This document shows positions 34,337-41,849 of a stretch of DNA of 64,000 bases, one piece after another (position 1 is the first letter of the stretch; each line of letters opens with the position of its first letter). The notes beneath the pieces were generated by a model. That model was not told the DNA's origin. It made no database searches and worked only from the letters and a program-made list of their open reading frames with translations. A program made the translations under genes and the position numbers. The stretch comes from Motiliproteus coralliicola (GTDB lineage: Bacteria > Pseudomonadota > Gammaproteobacteria > Pseudomonadales > Balneatricaceae), in contig NZ_QQOH01000001.1 in the NCBI RefSeq assembly GCF_003345655.1, positions 1,364,001 through 1,428,000 on the forward strand, given 5' to 3'.

Positions 34337-34713
34337 ACTTCCAACTCAACAATAACCTCGAAACTACCACCCCGGCTGGCCCTTTCTTTGTGTTCTGTAT
34401 GCTGACACACGCCGAAGACGAGATCCGCTATGACCTAGGTAAATACCTGAAAGCAAATGGCGAATATAACACCACACTCCACACGCCTTTTGTCAGACAC
34501 AAGACAGAGCTTGTCGACTTCCGGGTGTGGGGGCATCTTGAATATCGCAAACCATTCGCGTTCAAGACCTATAAAGAAGCCCTAAAAGCCTGTGAAATCA
34601 ACCAGCGCCATAACGGCATGGGATGGACCTACCTAATCATTGGCCCTGACGATGAACTTCACGCCGAGCTTATGGCCCGCGAGTTCTTGTTACACGAAGG
34701 GGAAATCAAATGA
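34333..34713 (+). CDS. MNFQL-family protein 3 (type A)
   Basis: 126 residues: MNFQLNNNLETTTPAGPFFVFCM and the fullest type A motif, FKTYKEALKACEINQRHNG followed by GWTYLIIGPDDELHAELM. ATGA overlaps on both sides. The 3' end (GGGGAAATCAAATGA) is identical to that of copy 2, so the next gene uses the same ribosome site; this points to recent tandem duplication. Confidence 0.7.
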   Translation: MNFQLNNNLETTTPAGPFFVFCMLTHAEDEIRYDLGKYLKANGEYNTTLHTPFVRHKTELVDFRVWGHLEYRKPFAFKTYKEALKACEINQRHNGMGWTYLIIGPDDELHAELMAREFLLHEGEIK

Positions 34714-35129
34714 ACTTCCAACTCGACAATAACCTCGAATCAACCATCCCTGGTATTCCGACTCAGATCCAAAACCTGCTCGCACAGCTACACGCCAACG
34801 GATTGAGCAGCATCTCGCTGCCTATCGTCATTTGGGCAAACACACTCGACACCGGTGGTCGCATATACCGCGACAATGCTGACTCAATCTGCACCAGAAC
34901 TGAACGCAACTCACATATAGCCCAAACCAACAAAATACTCCTAGAGAATGGTCTTAGACCCATCACCGAAAACCAACCGTTCTGCCATCGTGTCCGATGC
35001 GCCACCTGTCCCTTATCACGCGGCTCTATTAGACAACTATACGACCAAGACCAAGAAGCCCAAATACGAAACAAGCGGATGATCGATCTGTTTTCTGTAA
35101 ACCTAATCGCCATCAGCCGGGGGAAATAG
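34710..35129 (+). CDS. MNFQL-family protein 4 (type B, CxxCP)
   Basis: 139 residues. The N-terminus MNFQLDNNLESTIPG is shared, but the body differs: helical, with NQPFCHRVRCATCPLSRGSIRQLY near the C-terminus. Three clustered cysteines suggest metal binding. Type B bodies also occur in copies 7 and 8. Confidence 0.7.
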   Translation: MNFQLDNNLESTIPGIPTQIQNLLAQLHANGLSSISLPIVIWANTLDTGGRIYRDNADSICTRTERNSHIAQTNKILLENGLRPITENQPFCHRVRCATCPLSRGSIRQLYDQDQEAQIRNKRMIDLFSVNLIAISRGK

Positions 35130-35130
35130 A

Positions 35131-35460
35131 ATGAACTTCCAACTCAACAATAACCTCGAAGCAACCGCACCTGCTGGCCCTTTCTTCGCGGTGTGCTCCG
35201 AAGGGCTATCTCAAACGGCGCTAAAAACCACAAAATCAGTACATAAGGTCCACGCCCCAATCAATCAGGACTACGGCTGCTTCCCACCAATCACCAGTGG
35301 CCGTATCCGCAGAATCCGCGCGTTCCACACAGTAGAAGACGCTACCGCAGCCTGTGACTTCAACCGTAGTCGAGTCTCTCGTGGCTGGTCCTACGCCGTC
35401 ATCCAACCTGGCGACCCACTTTATCCAGCACTAAAAGTTCGCTTGGACGAAATCGTATAA
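35131..35460 (+). CDS. MNFQL-family protein 5 (type A)
   Basis: 109 residues, the shortest type A copy: MNFQLNNNLEATAPAGPFFAVCS, basic middle, then FHTVEDATAACDFNRSRVS and GWSYAVIQPGDPLYPALK. Ribosome site GGGGGAAATAGA. Confidence 0.7.
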   Translation: MNFQLNNNLEATAPAGPFFAVCSEGLSQTALKTTKSVHKVHAPINQDYGCFPPITSGRIRRIRAFHTVEDATAACDFNRSRVSRGWSYAVIQPGDPLYPALKVRLDEIV

Positions 35461-35474
35461 CTCCGGAGACTGGT

Positions 35475-35852
35475 ATGGACTTTCAACTCAATAACCAACT
35501 CAAACCATTGATCCCCTCCGGCCCTTTCTTCCTGTTATGTATAGGGGATCACTGCGCCCACGCTGAAACCTGCCTGGATGAAGAAAATAGTTTCATTCAA
35601 AACAACGGCGTTCCAAACCATACCCATCGAGATCGCCCATTGTTTTATGTAACGCAGCCTAAGGGGCCAGACTGGCATCGACTGTATGCCTATGGCTCCA
35701 GAAAACCGCTGATGTTCGAAACGCCAGAACTAGCTACCGAAGTAATCGTGCGTGATGAGAACGCCACTGGTGGCGAATACACCTATGCCATCGTCTATCC
35801 CGGCATGCCCCTCCATAAGCATTTATTCGAACAAGCATTACTGAGGAACTAA
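35475..35852 (+). CDS. MNFQL-family protein 6 (type A, MDFQL variant)
   Basis: 125 residues: MDFQLNNQLKPLIPSGPFFLLCI, then FETPELATEVIVRDENATG and GEYTYAIVYPGMPLHKHLF. Preceded by CTCCGGAGACTGGT as ribosome site; gap of 14 nt after copy 5. Confidence 0.7.
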   Translation: MDFQLNNQLKPLIPSGPFFLLCIGDHCAHAETCLDEENSFIQNNGVPNHTHRDRPLFYVTQPKGPDWHRLYAYGSRKPLMFETPELATEVIVRDENATGGEYTYAIVYPGMPLHKHLFEQALLRN

Positions 35853-35854
35853 CC

Positions 35855-36238
35855 ATGGACTTCCAACTCAACAACCAACTTGAAATCATCCGCTCCCCGG
35901 CTGCCGACAGCTTCTTCGATATCATGGATAACGCACCGAGCGGCTCAAAATTCTTCCAATTCTTCCTTTGGGCTTACTTATGCGGGCCACGCGACTTATT
36001 GCCTGAAAACCCCAACGATATCTGTGAAATGGAACCCCACGAGGAACTACGTGCACTTGACCAAATAACTGGCGAGTTAGCACTTCCAAAAATTGATCCC
36101 AAACTCCGTGCCGATGCATCTTTCTGTCGCGGTATCACGTGTGAGACCTGCCCCTTCCATCATCGCGCAGTCGACCCTGGACAACGCTTTCGTTTCTTTG
36201 CCGATAGATACCAGATCCCCGTAATTAACATCCTGTGA
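35855..36238 (+). CDS. MNFQL-family protein 7 (type B)
   Basis: 127 residues: MDFQLNNQLEIIRSPAADSFFD, helical middle and DASFCRGITCETCPFHHRAV with the type B CxxCP. Starts 2 nt after the stop of copy 6. Confidence 0.7.
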   Translation: MDFQLNNQLEIIRSPAADSFFDIMDNAPSGSKFFQFFLWAYLCGPRDLLPENPNDICEMEPHEELRALDQITGELALPKIDPKLRADASFCRGITCETCPFHHRAVDPGQRFRFFADRYQIPVINIL

Positions 36239-36246
36239 GGCCAACG

Positions 36247-36672
36247 ATGAATTTCCAAATTAATAATGACCTCAGCAACCTTCCTGTACCCGCACAAAAC
36301 ATTGTCGCCTTCATGCTTGATACACGGCCTAAACACTGGCGCATGTTGGTGAACTACATTATCCATTTTGATAGCCCCAACAATGCTTGGAGCACTCTCT
36401 ATGCTACTGGAACCGACTGCGGTTCCACCCAATCCGTACGTGACAAAACCGTCAGAGCGTACGCCAAAACAAATCGTATTCCCGCAAGACTCATCAATGA
36501 CATTTCCAATCAAGGCTGGTGCGCTGCAGTTAGTTGCACCGCCTGCCCCTCTGAAACTGGCTCAGTTAGCCACCGCATCAAAAGCCTAAAAAAGCTCGTC
36601 GAAGAATCCATTGAGTCGGGGGCACCTACTGAACTGCGCACCCTACTAGACCGCGCGATAAACCCGGAGTAG
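36247..36672 (+). CDS. MNFQL-family protein 8 (type B)
   Basis: 141 residues from the ATG at 36247 (MNFQINNDLSNLPVPAQNIV); the frame is open slightly upstream but the conserved N-terminus fixes the start. C-terminal WCAAVSCTACPSETGSVSHR carries the type B cysteine group. Confidence 0.7.
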   Translation: MNFQINNDLSNLPVPAQNIVAFMLDTRPKHWRMLVNYIIHFDSPNNAWSTLYATGTDCGSTQSVRDKTVRAYAKTNRIPARLINDISNQGWCAAVSCTACPSETGSVSHRIKSLKKLVEESIESGAPTELRTLLDRAINPE

Positions 36673-36676
36673 ACCG

Positions 36677-37018
36677 ATGAACTTCCAATTCAACAATCAA
36701 CTGGAGGCGACAGCATCCATACCCGAGTTCTACGTCGCATTCACTTCAAATGCCTACGATGATGATCTCGCATTAGGAGCAGCGCTTAATAATTATGGTT
36801 TCAACCCAGTGGATATTCACTGCCGCGATGAATCAGATGACGAGGGTTCTTGGGGTACAGACCTGAACGTTGCACAAACCCCGTTCCGGCACAGCTGTAT
36901 CAGCGAAGCGCAAGACGCGTGCGACAAAAACCAAAATTATAACTCTGGCTGGACCTACGCCATCCTCCCCAACACGCATCCGGTTGTCATCGATATCCTC
37001 GAAGGCAAATCCCGTTAA
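36677..37018 (+). CDS. MNFQL-family protein 9 (type A)
   Basis: 113 residues: MNFQFNNQLEATASIPEFYVAF, acidic middle (RDESDDEGSWGTD), then SEAQDACDKNQNYNS and GWTYAILPNTHPVVIDIL. Last copy of the array; a promoter/operator follows 9 nt after its stop. Confidence 0.7.
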   Translation: MNFQFNNQLEATASIPEFYVAFTSNAYDDDLALGAALNNYGFNPVDIHCRDESDDEGSWGTDLNVAQTPFRHSCISEAQDACDKNQNYNSGWTYAILPNTHPVVIDILEGKSR

Positions 37019-37026
37019 ATTAACTA

Positions 37027-37054
37027 TTGACATTATTAGCACTGCTAATAAAAT
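37027..37054 (+). promoter_or_regulatory. Sigma70-type promoter with operator between -35 and -10
   Basis: TTGACA (37027-37032), 16-bp spacer, TAAAAT (37049-37054). The palindrome TATTAGCACTGCTAATA fills 37034-37050. Start of transcription is expected near 37061, 20-25 nt before the ATG at 37084. Confidence 0.85.
37034..37050. promoter_or_regulatory. 17-bp palindromic operator, site 10 (TATTAGCACTGCTAATA)
   Basis: Perfect palindrome around one base, in the spacer of the promoter above. This is the clearest evidence that the element is a repressor operator. Confidence 0.92.
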
Positions 37055-37083
37055 ACCGACCACCATATCGAAGGACACAGACT

Positions 37084-39108
37084 ATGAAAACCTCCGGCTT
37101 CAAGATCAAACCCAACGACCACTTCGTTGTAACGCACGGTGAACGCTCAGGTTTTAACCCCTTCAGGGCAGAAACACACAATGCGGCAACATTGACATCA
37201 GCCATCAACGACTCTCGGACTATCGAAGCCCCCAGCTTCATCAACACATTCGACAGTCGAGCACGAATGATCCCGGTGGATTACAACACCCAGATGCGAG
37301 ACAGCACCCCTGATCCCATTCTGCCCGGTATGCTGTTCGCCGCCAAAGATCCCAGTGTCCACAAAGTCGTCGTGCTGATCCTGGGCTATGAAACCGATGA
37401 CCAAGTCACCGTCCAACGGATGGTTCAATTCAAAACCGAAGTTAAACGCCTATCGCTAAACGACATTAAGCGGTTCTACCGCTGGGTGGGCAATGCCGTA
37501 AACTTCTGGAACCACCTGACCCCCGAAGCTCACCAAAAAACCCTGGAACTGAACTCCGACCTTAAACCCCCGCGTGAGAACGTTACCTCCCTGGCTGAAT
37601 TGAAAAAGCTCCGCCCTCGCTTCGAAGCATGGAGCAAAGCCGTCGCCGGTAAAGTCATCGCCGTCGGCTCACAACGCTTCTTCGCTCCGTCCGAAGAAGT
37701 CAGCGAAGACAACTGGATGATCTGGCGCGAGTTCAGCCGCTGGGTCGAAAATGATTGGCCCGCACCCTGCACACGAAAGCATCTGTCCGCTCTGGATCAC
37801 CCGTTCGTTAAAAATATTAGCGGTGCTGATACCGCTGGACATTTCCCCAGCATAAGCCCATTAAAACCGGGCATGGTGTCTTTCACCAAAGACAACGAGG
37901 CTCGCCAACGCGACCGCCGCGTTGCAATGAAAGTCGGTAAGTACATCCGACGCTACTACAAAGAATTGTCCGACGAGCAAGTTAAGCAGGTCACCACCCA
38001 AACACTGGGTAAGCATGGCCACATGATCGTCGTCGCTAAAACCCCAAAAGATATCCATCAAGGTTATCTCAAGGGTCCGTCCAGCTGTGCCTCCTATAAG
38101 CCCGAAACAAGCGAGTGGTATACCAACATCGATCCTGACTCCGGTATTCATCCGACAATGATCTACGGAGACGATGATCAAATCGAAACAGGCGTTCACC
38201 TCCATATGGCCGTCGACGTTGCCGGTAAGATCCAGGCACGCACCCTGGTCAACATGAACAACAACACCTACGTCCGTATCTATAGCCAATCGGGCGATGC
38301 TGAACGAGACCTAATCGCTCACCTGAAGGATAACGAATTCAGAAAAGACGGCGAATCACTCGTTGGTACGGCTCTACGCCGCATTGATCTACCGGACACC
38401 AACAGTGACGGACAAAAACAAGTAGTTTGCCCTTTCATTGATGTTGGGGACGGTAGTACATCAAAACCTATCGCTGTACTTAAGGACCGGATCGTAGTTT
38501 TGAAGAGCAGCTGTAGCGATGAACAAATGATCGATGCTGCACCTGAAGGATCACTTTACTACGGTCGACCTTATTACCGCTCAGGTGCAGCTGGCCTAAC
38601 AGCAATGCCGGTAGAACAACAATGCGATCACTGCAGTAAAACCCACCGCACCAACGTACCGCTAGTGGTCTGTACAGTCGTCGATGGTGTTATCGAAGAA
38701 CAAACCTGGTGCCGTGATTGTTACGACAAAGCACGACGCTCAGACCAGCTTTTCACCATCAACTTCTTCACTGGAGAAACGATCGAAGCGCGCATGTTCT
38801 CTGCGCCGGAATACAACACCACCCGCGTCTATATCGGGAACAGCATACACAACGTGCACCCTTCACAGGTAACGGCCATCGCAGCCCGTTTCGACCTAGT
38901 TGAATGTCACGGAGGCGAATATCGCCCCCGCAACGCAACAACGGAACTTCGCGATGGTAAACGCTACCCCAACCACGAAATTATTAGCATTGCTGATACT
39001 GGGCAGCTGTACCACACCTCAGAACTGCGAACACTCGCCCCCGATTACATCGGCGTCAGTCTCGCACCCCTACACGAAGAACAAACCACTGAATCGCGCG
39101 CTGCTTGA
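37084..39108 (+). CDS. Large early protein of unknown function with zinc finger
   Basis: 674 residues from the ATG at 37084 (MKTSGFKIKP...), chosen for the AAGGACACAG ribosome site and the promoter position; the frame is open further upstream. The middle part (PSSCASYKPE...GIHPTMIYGDDDQIETGVHLHMAVD ... NNNTYVRIYS) resembles conserved hypothetical proteins of other podoviruses. Near residues 520-560, CDHC...C...WCRDCYDKA forms a zinc finger. Two operator copies (37815, 38982) lie in the gene. Probably a host-takeover or regulatory factor; function unknown. Confidence 0.7.
   Translation: MKTSGFKIKPNDHFVVTHGERSGFNPFRAETHNAATLTSAINDSRTIEAPSFINTFDSRARMIPVDYNTQMRDSTPDPILPGMLFAAKDPSVHKVVVLILGYETDDQVTVQRMVQFKTEVKRLSLNDIKRFYRWVGNAVNFWNHLTPEAHQKTLELNSDLKPPRENVTSLAELKKLRPRFEAWSKAVAGKVIAVGSQRFFAPSEEVSEDNWMIWREFSRWVENDWPAPCTRKHLSALDHPFVKNISGADTAGHFPSISPLKPGMVSFTKDNEARQRDRRVAMKVGKYIRRYYKELSDEQVKQVTTQTLGKHGHMIVVAKTPKDIHQGYLKGPSSCASYKPETSEWYTNIDPDSGIHPTMIYGDDDQIETGVHLHMAVDVAGKIQARTLVNMNNNTYVRIYSQSGDAERDLIAHLKDNEFRKDGESLVGTALRRIDLPDTNSDGQKQVVCPFIDVGDGSTSKPIAVLKDRIVVLKSSCSDEQMIDAAPEGSLYYGRPYYRSGAAGLTAMPVEQQCDHCSKTHRTNVPLVVCTVVDGVIEEQTWCRDCYDKARRSDQLFTINFFTGETIEARMFSAPEYNTTRVYIGNSIHNVHPSQVTAIAARFDLVECHGGEYRPRNATTELRDGKRYPNHEIISIADTGQLYHTSELRTLAPDYIGVSLAPLHEEQTTESRAA
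37815..37831. promoter_or_regulatory. 17-bp operator inside a gene, site 11 (TATTAGCGGTGCTGATA)
   Basis: Fourteen or more positions follow the consensus. It lies in the first half of the large early gene with no start nearby, so it would act as a roadblock site if bound. Confidence 0.7.
38982..38998. promoter_or_regulatory. 17-bp operator inside a gene, site 12 (TATTAGCATTGCTGATA)
   Basis: Second intragenic copy, near the 3' end of the large early gene, about 230 bp upstream of the ATG at 39212. Confidence 0.75.
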
Positions 39109-39211
39109 CTGAGCGCGCCGGAACCATGGCGAGTAGCACTTCCTGATCACATCTCCGACGCTCTCGCCTCGGTTTGGGACGGACAAACAGACAGCAGAAG
39201 GACACAGAACA

Positions 39212-39591
39212 ATGACTCAATTCAATCGCACAGCCGCTCAACCCGTCAAACCCCGCAGTATGACCGGATTACCATCGACGAGTTCATCCGAGGGTGGGAC
39301 AACGCAGAACGCAACAACGGTCGGATCGACAACTCCATCGCAGACGAACGCTCGCGCCACCTCCGCGAAGCATACGGCGCCATCCGGACCGGCATGTCGC
39401 GGCACGTGTTCGACCCCGCAAGGGTGCAGCTGTGGACGTCAGACTGGCACGCCGCCAGCAACAACCCGGCGGCCCGTATCGACAATCAACCAAGCGTCCA
39501 AGAACGCACCCAAGCAAACCGGAACAGCTGGCTCCGCGAAAACCCAAGGGCAATCCGTGCGCTACACCGCCAAGCCCAGCTTCGCGGATGA
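39212..39591 (+). pseudogene. Small gene with apparent frame change, upstream of the peptidase
   Basis: The ATG at 39212 has a good ribosome site (AGAAGGACACAG), but its own frame quickly becomes Ser/Thr/Pro/Gly-rich and implausible. The frame shifted by -1 reads well from about 39229 to a TGA at 39589-39591: QTPQYDRITIDEFIRGWDNA..., ...RHLREAYGAIRTGMSRHVF, ...VQLWTSDWHAASNNP, ending RALHRQAQLRG, with clean codon use. So a real protein of about 125 residues is probably encoded, started at 39212 and broken by a one-base deletion, a sequencing error, or joined by programmed frameshifting. No domain recognised. Confidence 0.55.
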
Positions 39592-39595
39592 TCCG

Positions 39596-40756
39596 ATGCC
39601 AGAGAACTGGAACGGTGACCTGGCTCGCTTGGTCGACATGCTGACCTACGTGCGGCCCGCTGGCTCTCGCGGTGAACAAGCATTCATCGACAAATATCTA
39701 CGCGACATACCAAACATCTGCGAAGACGCCTACGGCAACTTCTTCCTGGTAATTGACAGCCCGAATAACGAGGGCATCACCACGATGTTCACCTCGCATA
39801 CCGACACCTGTCACTTCGACCCGATGTCGTTAACCCAGTTCTCAATGCACTTCGACCAAGCAATCGAAGAGCCTCTAATCAAACAAGAACTGAAGTACGA
39901 CGCCTCCAAACAGACGCTATGGAAAGATGATCACGACTGCTTAGGCGCTGATGACGGAACCGGTATCTGGATCATGCTCAACATGATCGAAGCAGGGATA
40001 CCAGGTGCCTATGCTTTCTTCCGCGAAGAAGAGATCGGACGAAAAGGCTCCATCTGGTTTGCAGAAATGCACAAAGACCAGTTGGAAGGAACCGCCATCA
40101 AACACTGCGTCAGCTTTGACCGCAAAGGCTGCAGCGACATCGTATCCAGCCAGAAAGGCCAACCCTGCTGTTCAAAAGCCTTCGGTGATGCGCTAGCCAA
40201 ACAACTCAACCAGAGCCCAAGCCTGAACTATAAGGCCGGAGCACTAGGCAGCTACACCGATAGCGCAAGCTTCATGGAAATCTTCCCGGAGTGCACCAAC
40301 ATCGCCGTTGGTTACTTGAATCAGCACACCTCTCGGGAAACCCAAAACCTTCGCCATGCACAACAGCTCCTCGATCAGCTACTGAAAGTCGATTGGGCCA
40401 GCCTGCCTGCCGAACGCGACCCGAAAGCAATCCCGCCTCGCCCTGCCTATCAAGGCGGCTACCAAGGCTACGGCGGACACAACTCCTTCTACGGCAATGA
40501 TCCGTTTGATTACGACAGCACGGCCCTAACTGCCGCCGAAGACGATGACCTGCTCTTCGATAGCGACGACTCAGCCGAAGATCGACTGGATGAACTCAAT
40601 TCCATTATGGGGCTGATCGGTGATCACCCGCGCGGAATCGCCGAATGGCTAATTACCCAGGGCTTTACCGCATCGATTATCAAACACGAATTGGAGGACT
40701 ACGAACTGCTCGAACTCGATATCCCGTCAACGGAGGCAAACGATGTTGATTCTTAA
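39596..40756 (+). CDS. M20/M28/M42-like metallopeptidase
   Basis: 386 residues if started at the ATG at 39596 (MPENWNGDLARLVDML...). The same frame is open back to 39212, but that part looks non-coding in this frame. The bimetallic ligands are all visible: TSHTDTCHFD, CLGADDGTGIW, FFREEEIGRKGS, FDRKGCSD and a late His (HTSRETQNLRHAQ). The family removes N-terminal amino acids or small acyl groups. The C-terminal about 100 residues add a Gly/Tyr-rich linker and an acidic helical tail. Why a phage early region needs it is unclear; it may act on host peptides. Confidence 0.75.
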   Translation: MPENWNGDLARLVDMLTYVRPAGSRGEQAFIDKYLRDIPNICEDAYGNFFLVIDSPNNEGITTMFTSHTDTCHFDPMSLTQFSMHFDQAIEEPLIKQELKYDASKQTLWKDDHDCLGADDGTGIWIMLNMIEAGIPGAYAFFREEEIGRKGSIWFAEMHKDQLEGTAIKHCVSFDRKGCSDIVSSQKGQPCCSKAFGDALAKQLNQSPSLNYKAGALGSYTDSASFMEIFPECTNIAVGYLNQHTSRETQNLRHAQQLLDQLLKVDWASLPAERDPKAIPPRPAYQGGYQGYGGHNSFYGNDPFDYDSTALTAAEDDDLLFDSDDSAEDRLDELNSIMGLIGDHPRGIAEWLITQGFTASIIKHELEDYELLELDIPSTEANDVDS

Positions 40757-40967
40757 CCTAGCCCCCGGCGAGGAGGTCATCGTTGATCCTGACGGACCCA
40801 ATCAGGTCATCGTGACCTCGCTCGACAAAAACCCGAAAACCATCGCTTTAGGGTTCACGACTCTCGACCAAGACGTACCGGTCTACCGCCGTGATCTCTA
40901 CGAACGACTCAAGGCTAAAGGGAATAAGCCCAAAAGCCTCGCTAAACCAAACCAACAGAAGGATTAA
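40743..40967 (+). CDS. csrA-like: CsrA/RsmA-like RNA-binding regulator
   Basis: 74 residues. MLILNLAPGEEVIV ... VTSLDKNPKTIALGFTTLDQDVPVYRRDLYERLKAKG follows CsrA strand by strand (MLILTRRVGE ... V.V.R.E.Y.RI). CsrA dimers bind GGA motifs in mRNA leaders. The Arg of the C-terminal strand (VYRR) is kept, but the N-terminal RNA-contacting Arg-Arg is Leu-Ala here, so RNA specificity may be altered or lost and the protein could instead act by forming mixed dimers with host CsrA. It overlaps the peptidase gene end by 14 nt. Confidence 0.7.
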   Translation: MLILNLAPGEEVIVDPDGPNQVIVTSLDKNPKTIALGFTTLDQDVPVYRRDLYERLKAKGNKPKSLAKPNQQKD

Positions 40968-40972
40968 TCCTC

Positions 40973-41230
40973 ATGCTTTTCTCTACTACTGAAACCACTC
41001 CTCCGGTCACTTTCCGCCCGATCAGCCTGAACATCACCCTGGAATCTCCGGACGATGTTCGTTGGTTCTACCACCTGATGAACTTCCAGGCGAAGGAAAT
41101 CAAAGCCGGTTACAGCGCCTCCTCCAAAGGCAGCTTCGACTCGCGCTTCCAGCAGTTCGACCTGCCGGACAAGAAACCGCTGTTCAAGGCTATTAAGGCC
41201 GCCGCCGCTGACCAGGGCATCACCCTGTAG
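40973..41230 (+). CDS. Hypothetical protein, 85 aa
   Basis: Soluble; FRPISLNITLESPDDVRWFYHLMNFQAKEIKAGY then a basic Ser-rich stretch. Gap of 5 nt after the CsrA-like gene with ribosome site AGAAGGATTAATCCTC. The codon use is the GC-richest of the block. Followed by a stem-loop. Function unknown. Confidence 0.6.
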   Translation: MLFSTTETTPPVTFRPISLNITLESPDDVRWFYHLMNFQAKEIKAGYSASSKGSFDSRFQQFDLPDKKPLFKAIKAAAADQGITL

Positions 41231-41250
41231 TCCAGCAACCAGCTGTAAAC

Positions 41251-41275
41251 GCAGCGGGCCATAGACGCCCGCTGC
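41251..41275 (+). terminator. Stem-loop without T-run
   Basis: GCAGCGGGC / GCCCGCTGC, a perfect 9-bp stem with a 7-nt loop, 20 nt after the stop of 40973-41230. Followed by CCCTCTC rather than T residues; a weak terminator or processing/stability element. Confidence 0.5.
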
Positions 41276-41303
41276 CCCTCTCTATCACCACGGGATCACA
41301 CAA

Positions 41304-41837
41304 ATGGCACGCACCTACGACGAAACTGAACTCAAAGCCATCAAACAGCGTTACCACTTCGACCGTGAACTGGGCCTGGTTAAAACCAAGACCGGTGAAC
41401 AGGCACGCTGCTACAGTACCTCCCGCCAAATTCAAATCGCTGCTCAAGCACGATACATTAGCTTCAGCCCAGCCCGTGTATGCTGGTTTTTAGCGACAGG
41501 CCAATGGCCTACTGGTCGCGTCCGCACAGCCAACGGTAACCACAACGACACCCGCCCAATCAACCTGTACTGCGGCAGCGTATGCCTTTACAACCTATTG
41601 GCCCAGAAAGACTCCACGCCTGAACAACCGCAGGCAACAGCGAACATCCATCCGCTGCCATCAGCCCAACATGCCGACATCAAAGTTATCCGCCGCCAGG
41701 TTGAACACCTGAGCGATCAACTGAGCGAGCAACAAGAAGCCACCAGCGAAACCCTCACCAAACTACGCCGTGAAGTCTTCCAAGTCAGCGAAGCGCTCAA
41801 CACATTACTCAAAGAATTCGGCGTCAAGGCCAGTTAA
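41304..41837 (+). CDS. HNH-endonuclease-derived protein with degenerate active site and coiled coil
   Basis: 177 residues. RYISFSPARVCWFLATGQWPTGRVRTANGNHNDTRPINLYCGS aligns by eye with phage HNH proteins (W....G.WP.G.IDHINGN..DNR..NL), but the catalytic DHI is replaced by RTA, so nuclease activity is unlikely. Residues about 125-175 are a coiled coil. It may be a DNA-binding protein descended from a homing-type enzyme. Confidence 0.6.
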   Translation: MARTYDETELKAIKQRYHFDRELGLVKTKTGEQARCYSTSRQIQIAAQARYISFSPARVCWFLATGQWPTGRVRTANGNHNDTRPINLYCGSVCLYNLLAQKDSTPEQPQATANIHPLPSAQHADIKVIRRQVEHLSDQLSEQQEATSETLTKLRREVFQVSEALNTLLKEFGVKAS

Positions 41838-41849
41838 GGAGAACACCAA

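Noticed and set aside
33606-37018. Diversity-generating retroelement target genes
   Set aside because: No reverse transcriptase or template repeat is present; the variation lies in whole bodies rather than adenine-specific positions.
39225-39240. Classical -1 slippery heptamer at the frame change
   Set aside because: The run CAAACCCC is not in the X XXY YYZ register of the upstream frame, so programmed frameshifting is less likely than a deletion or sequencing error.
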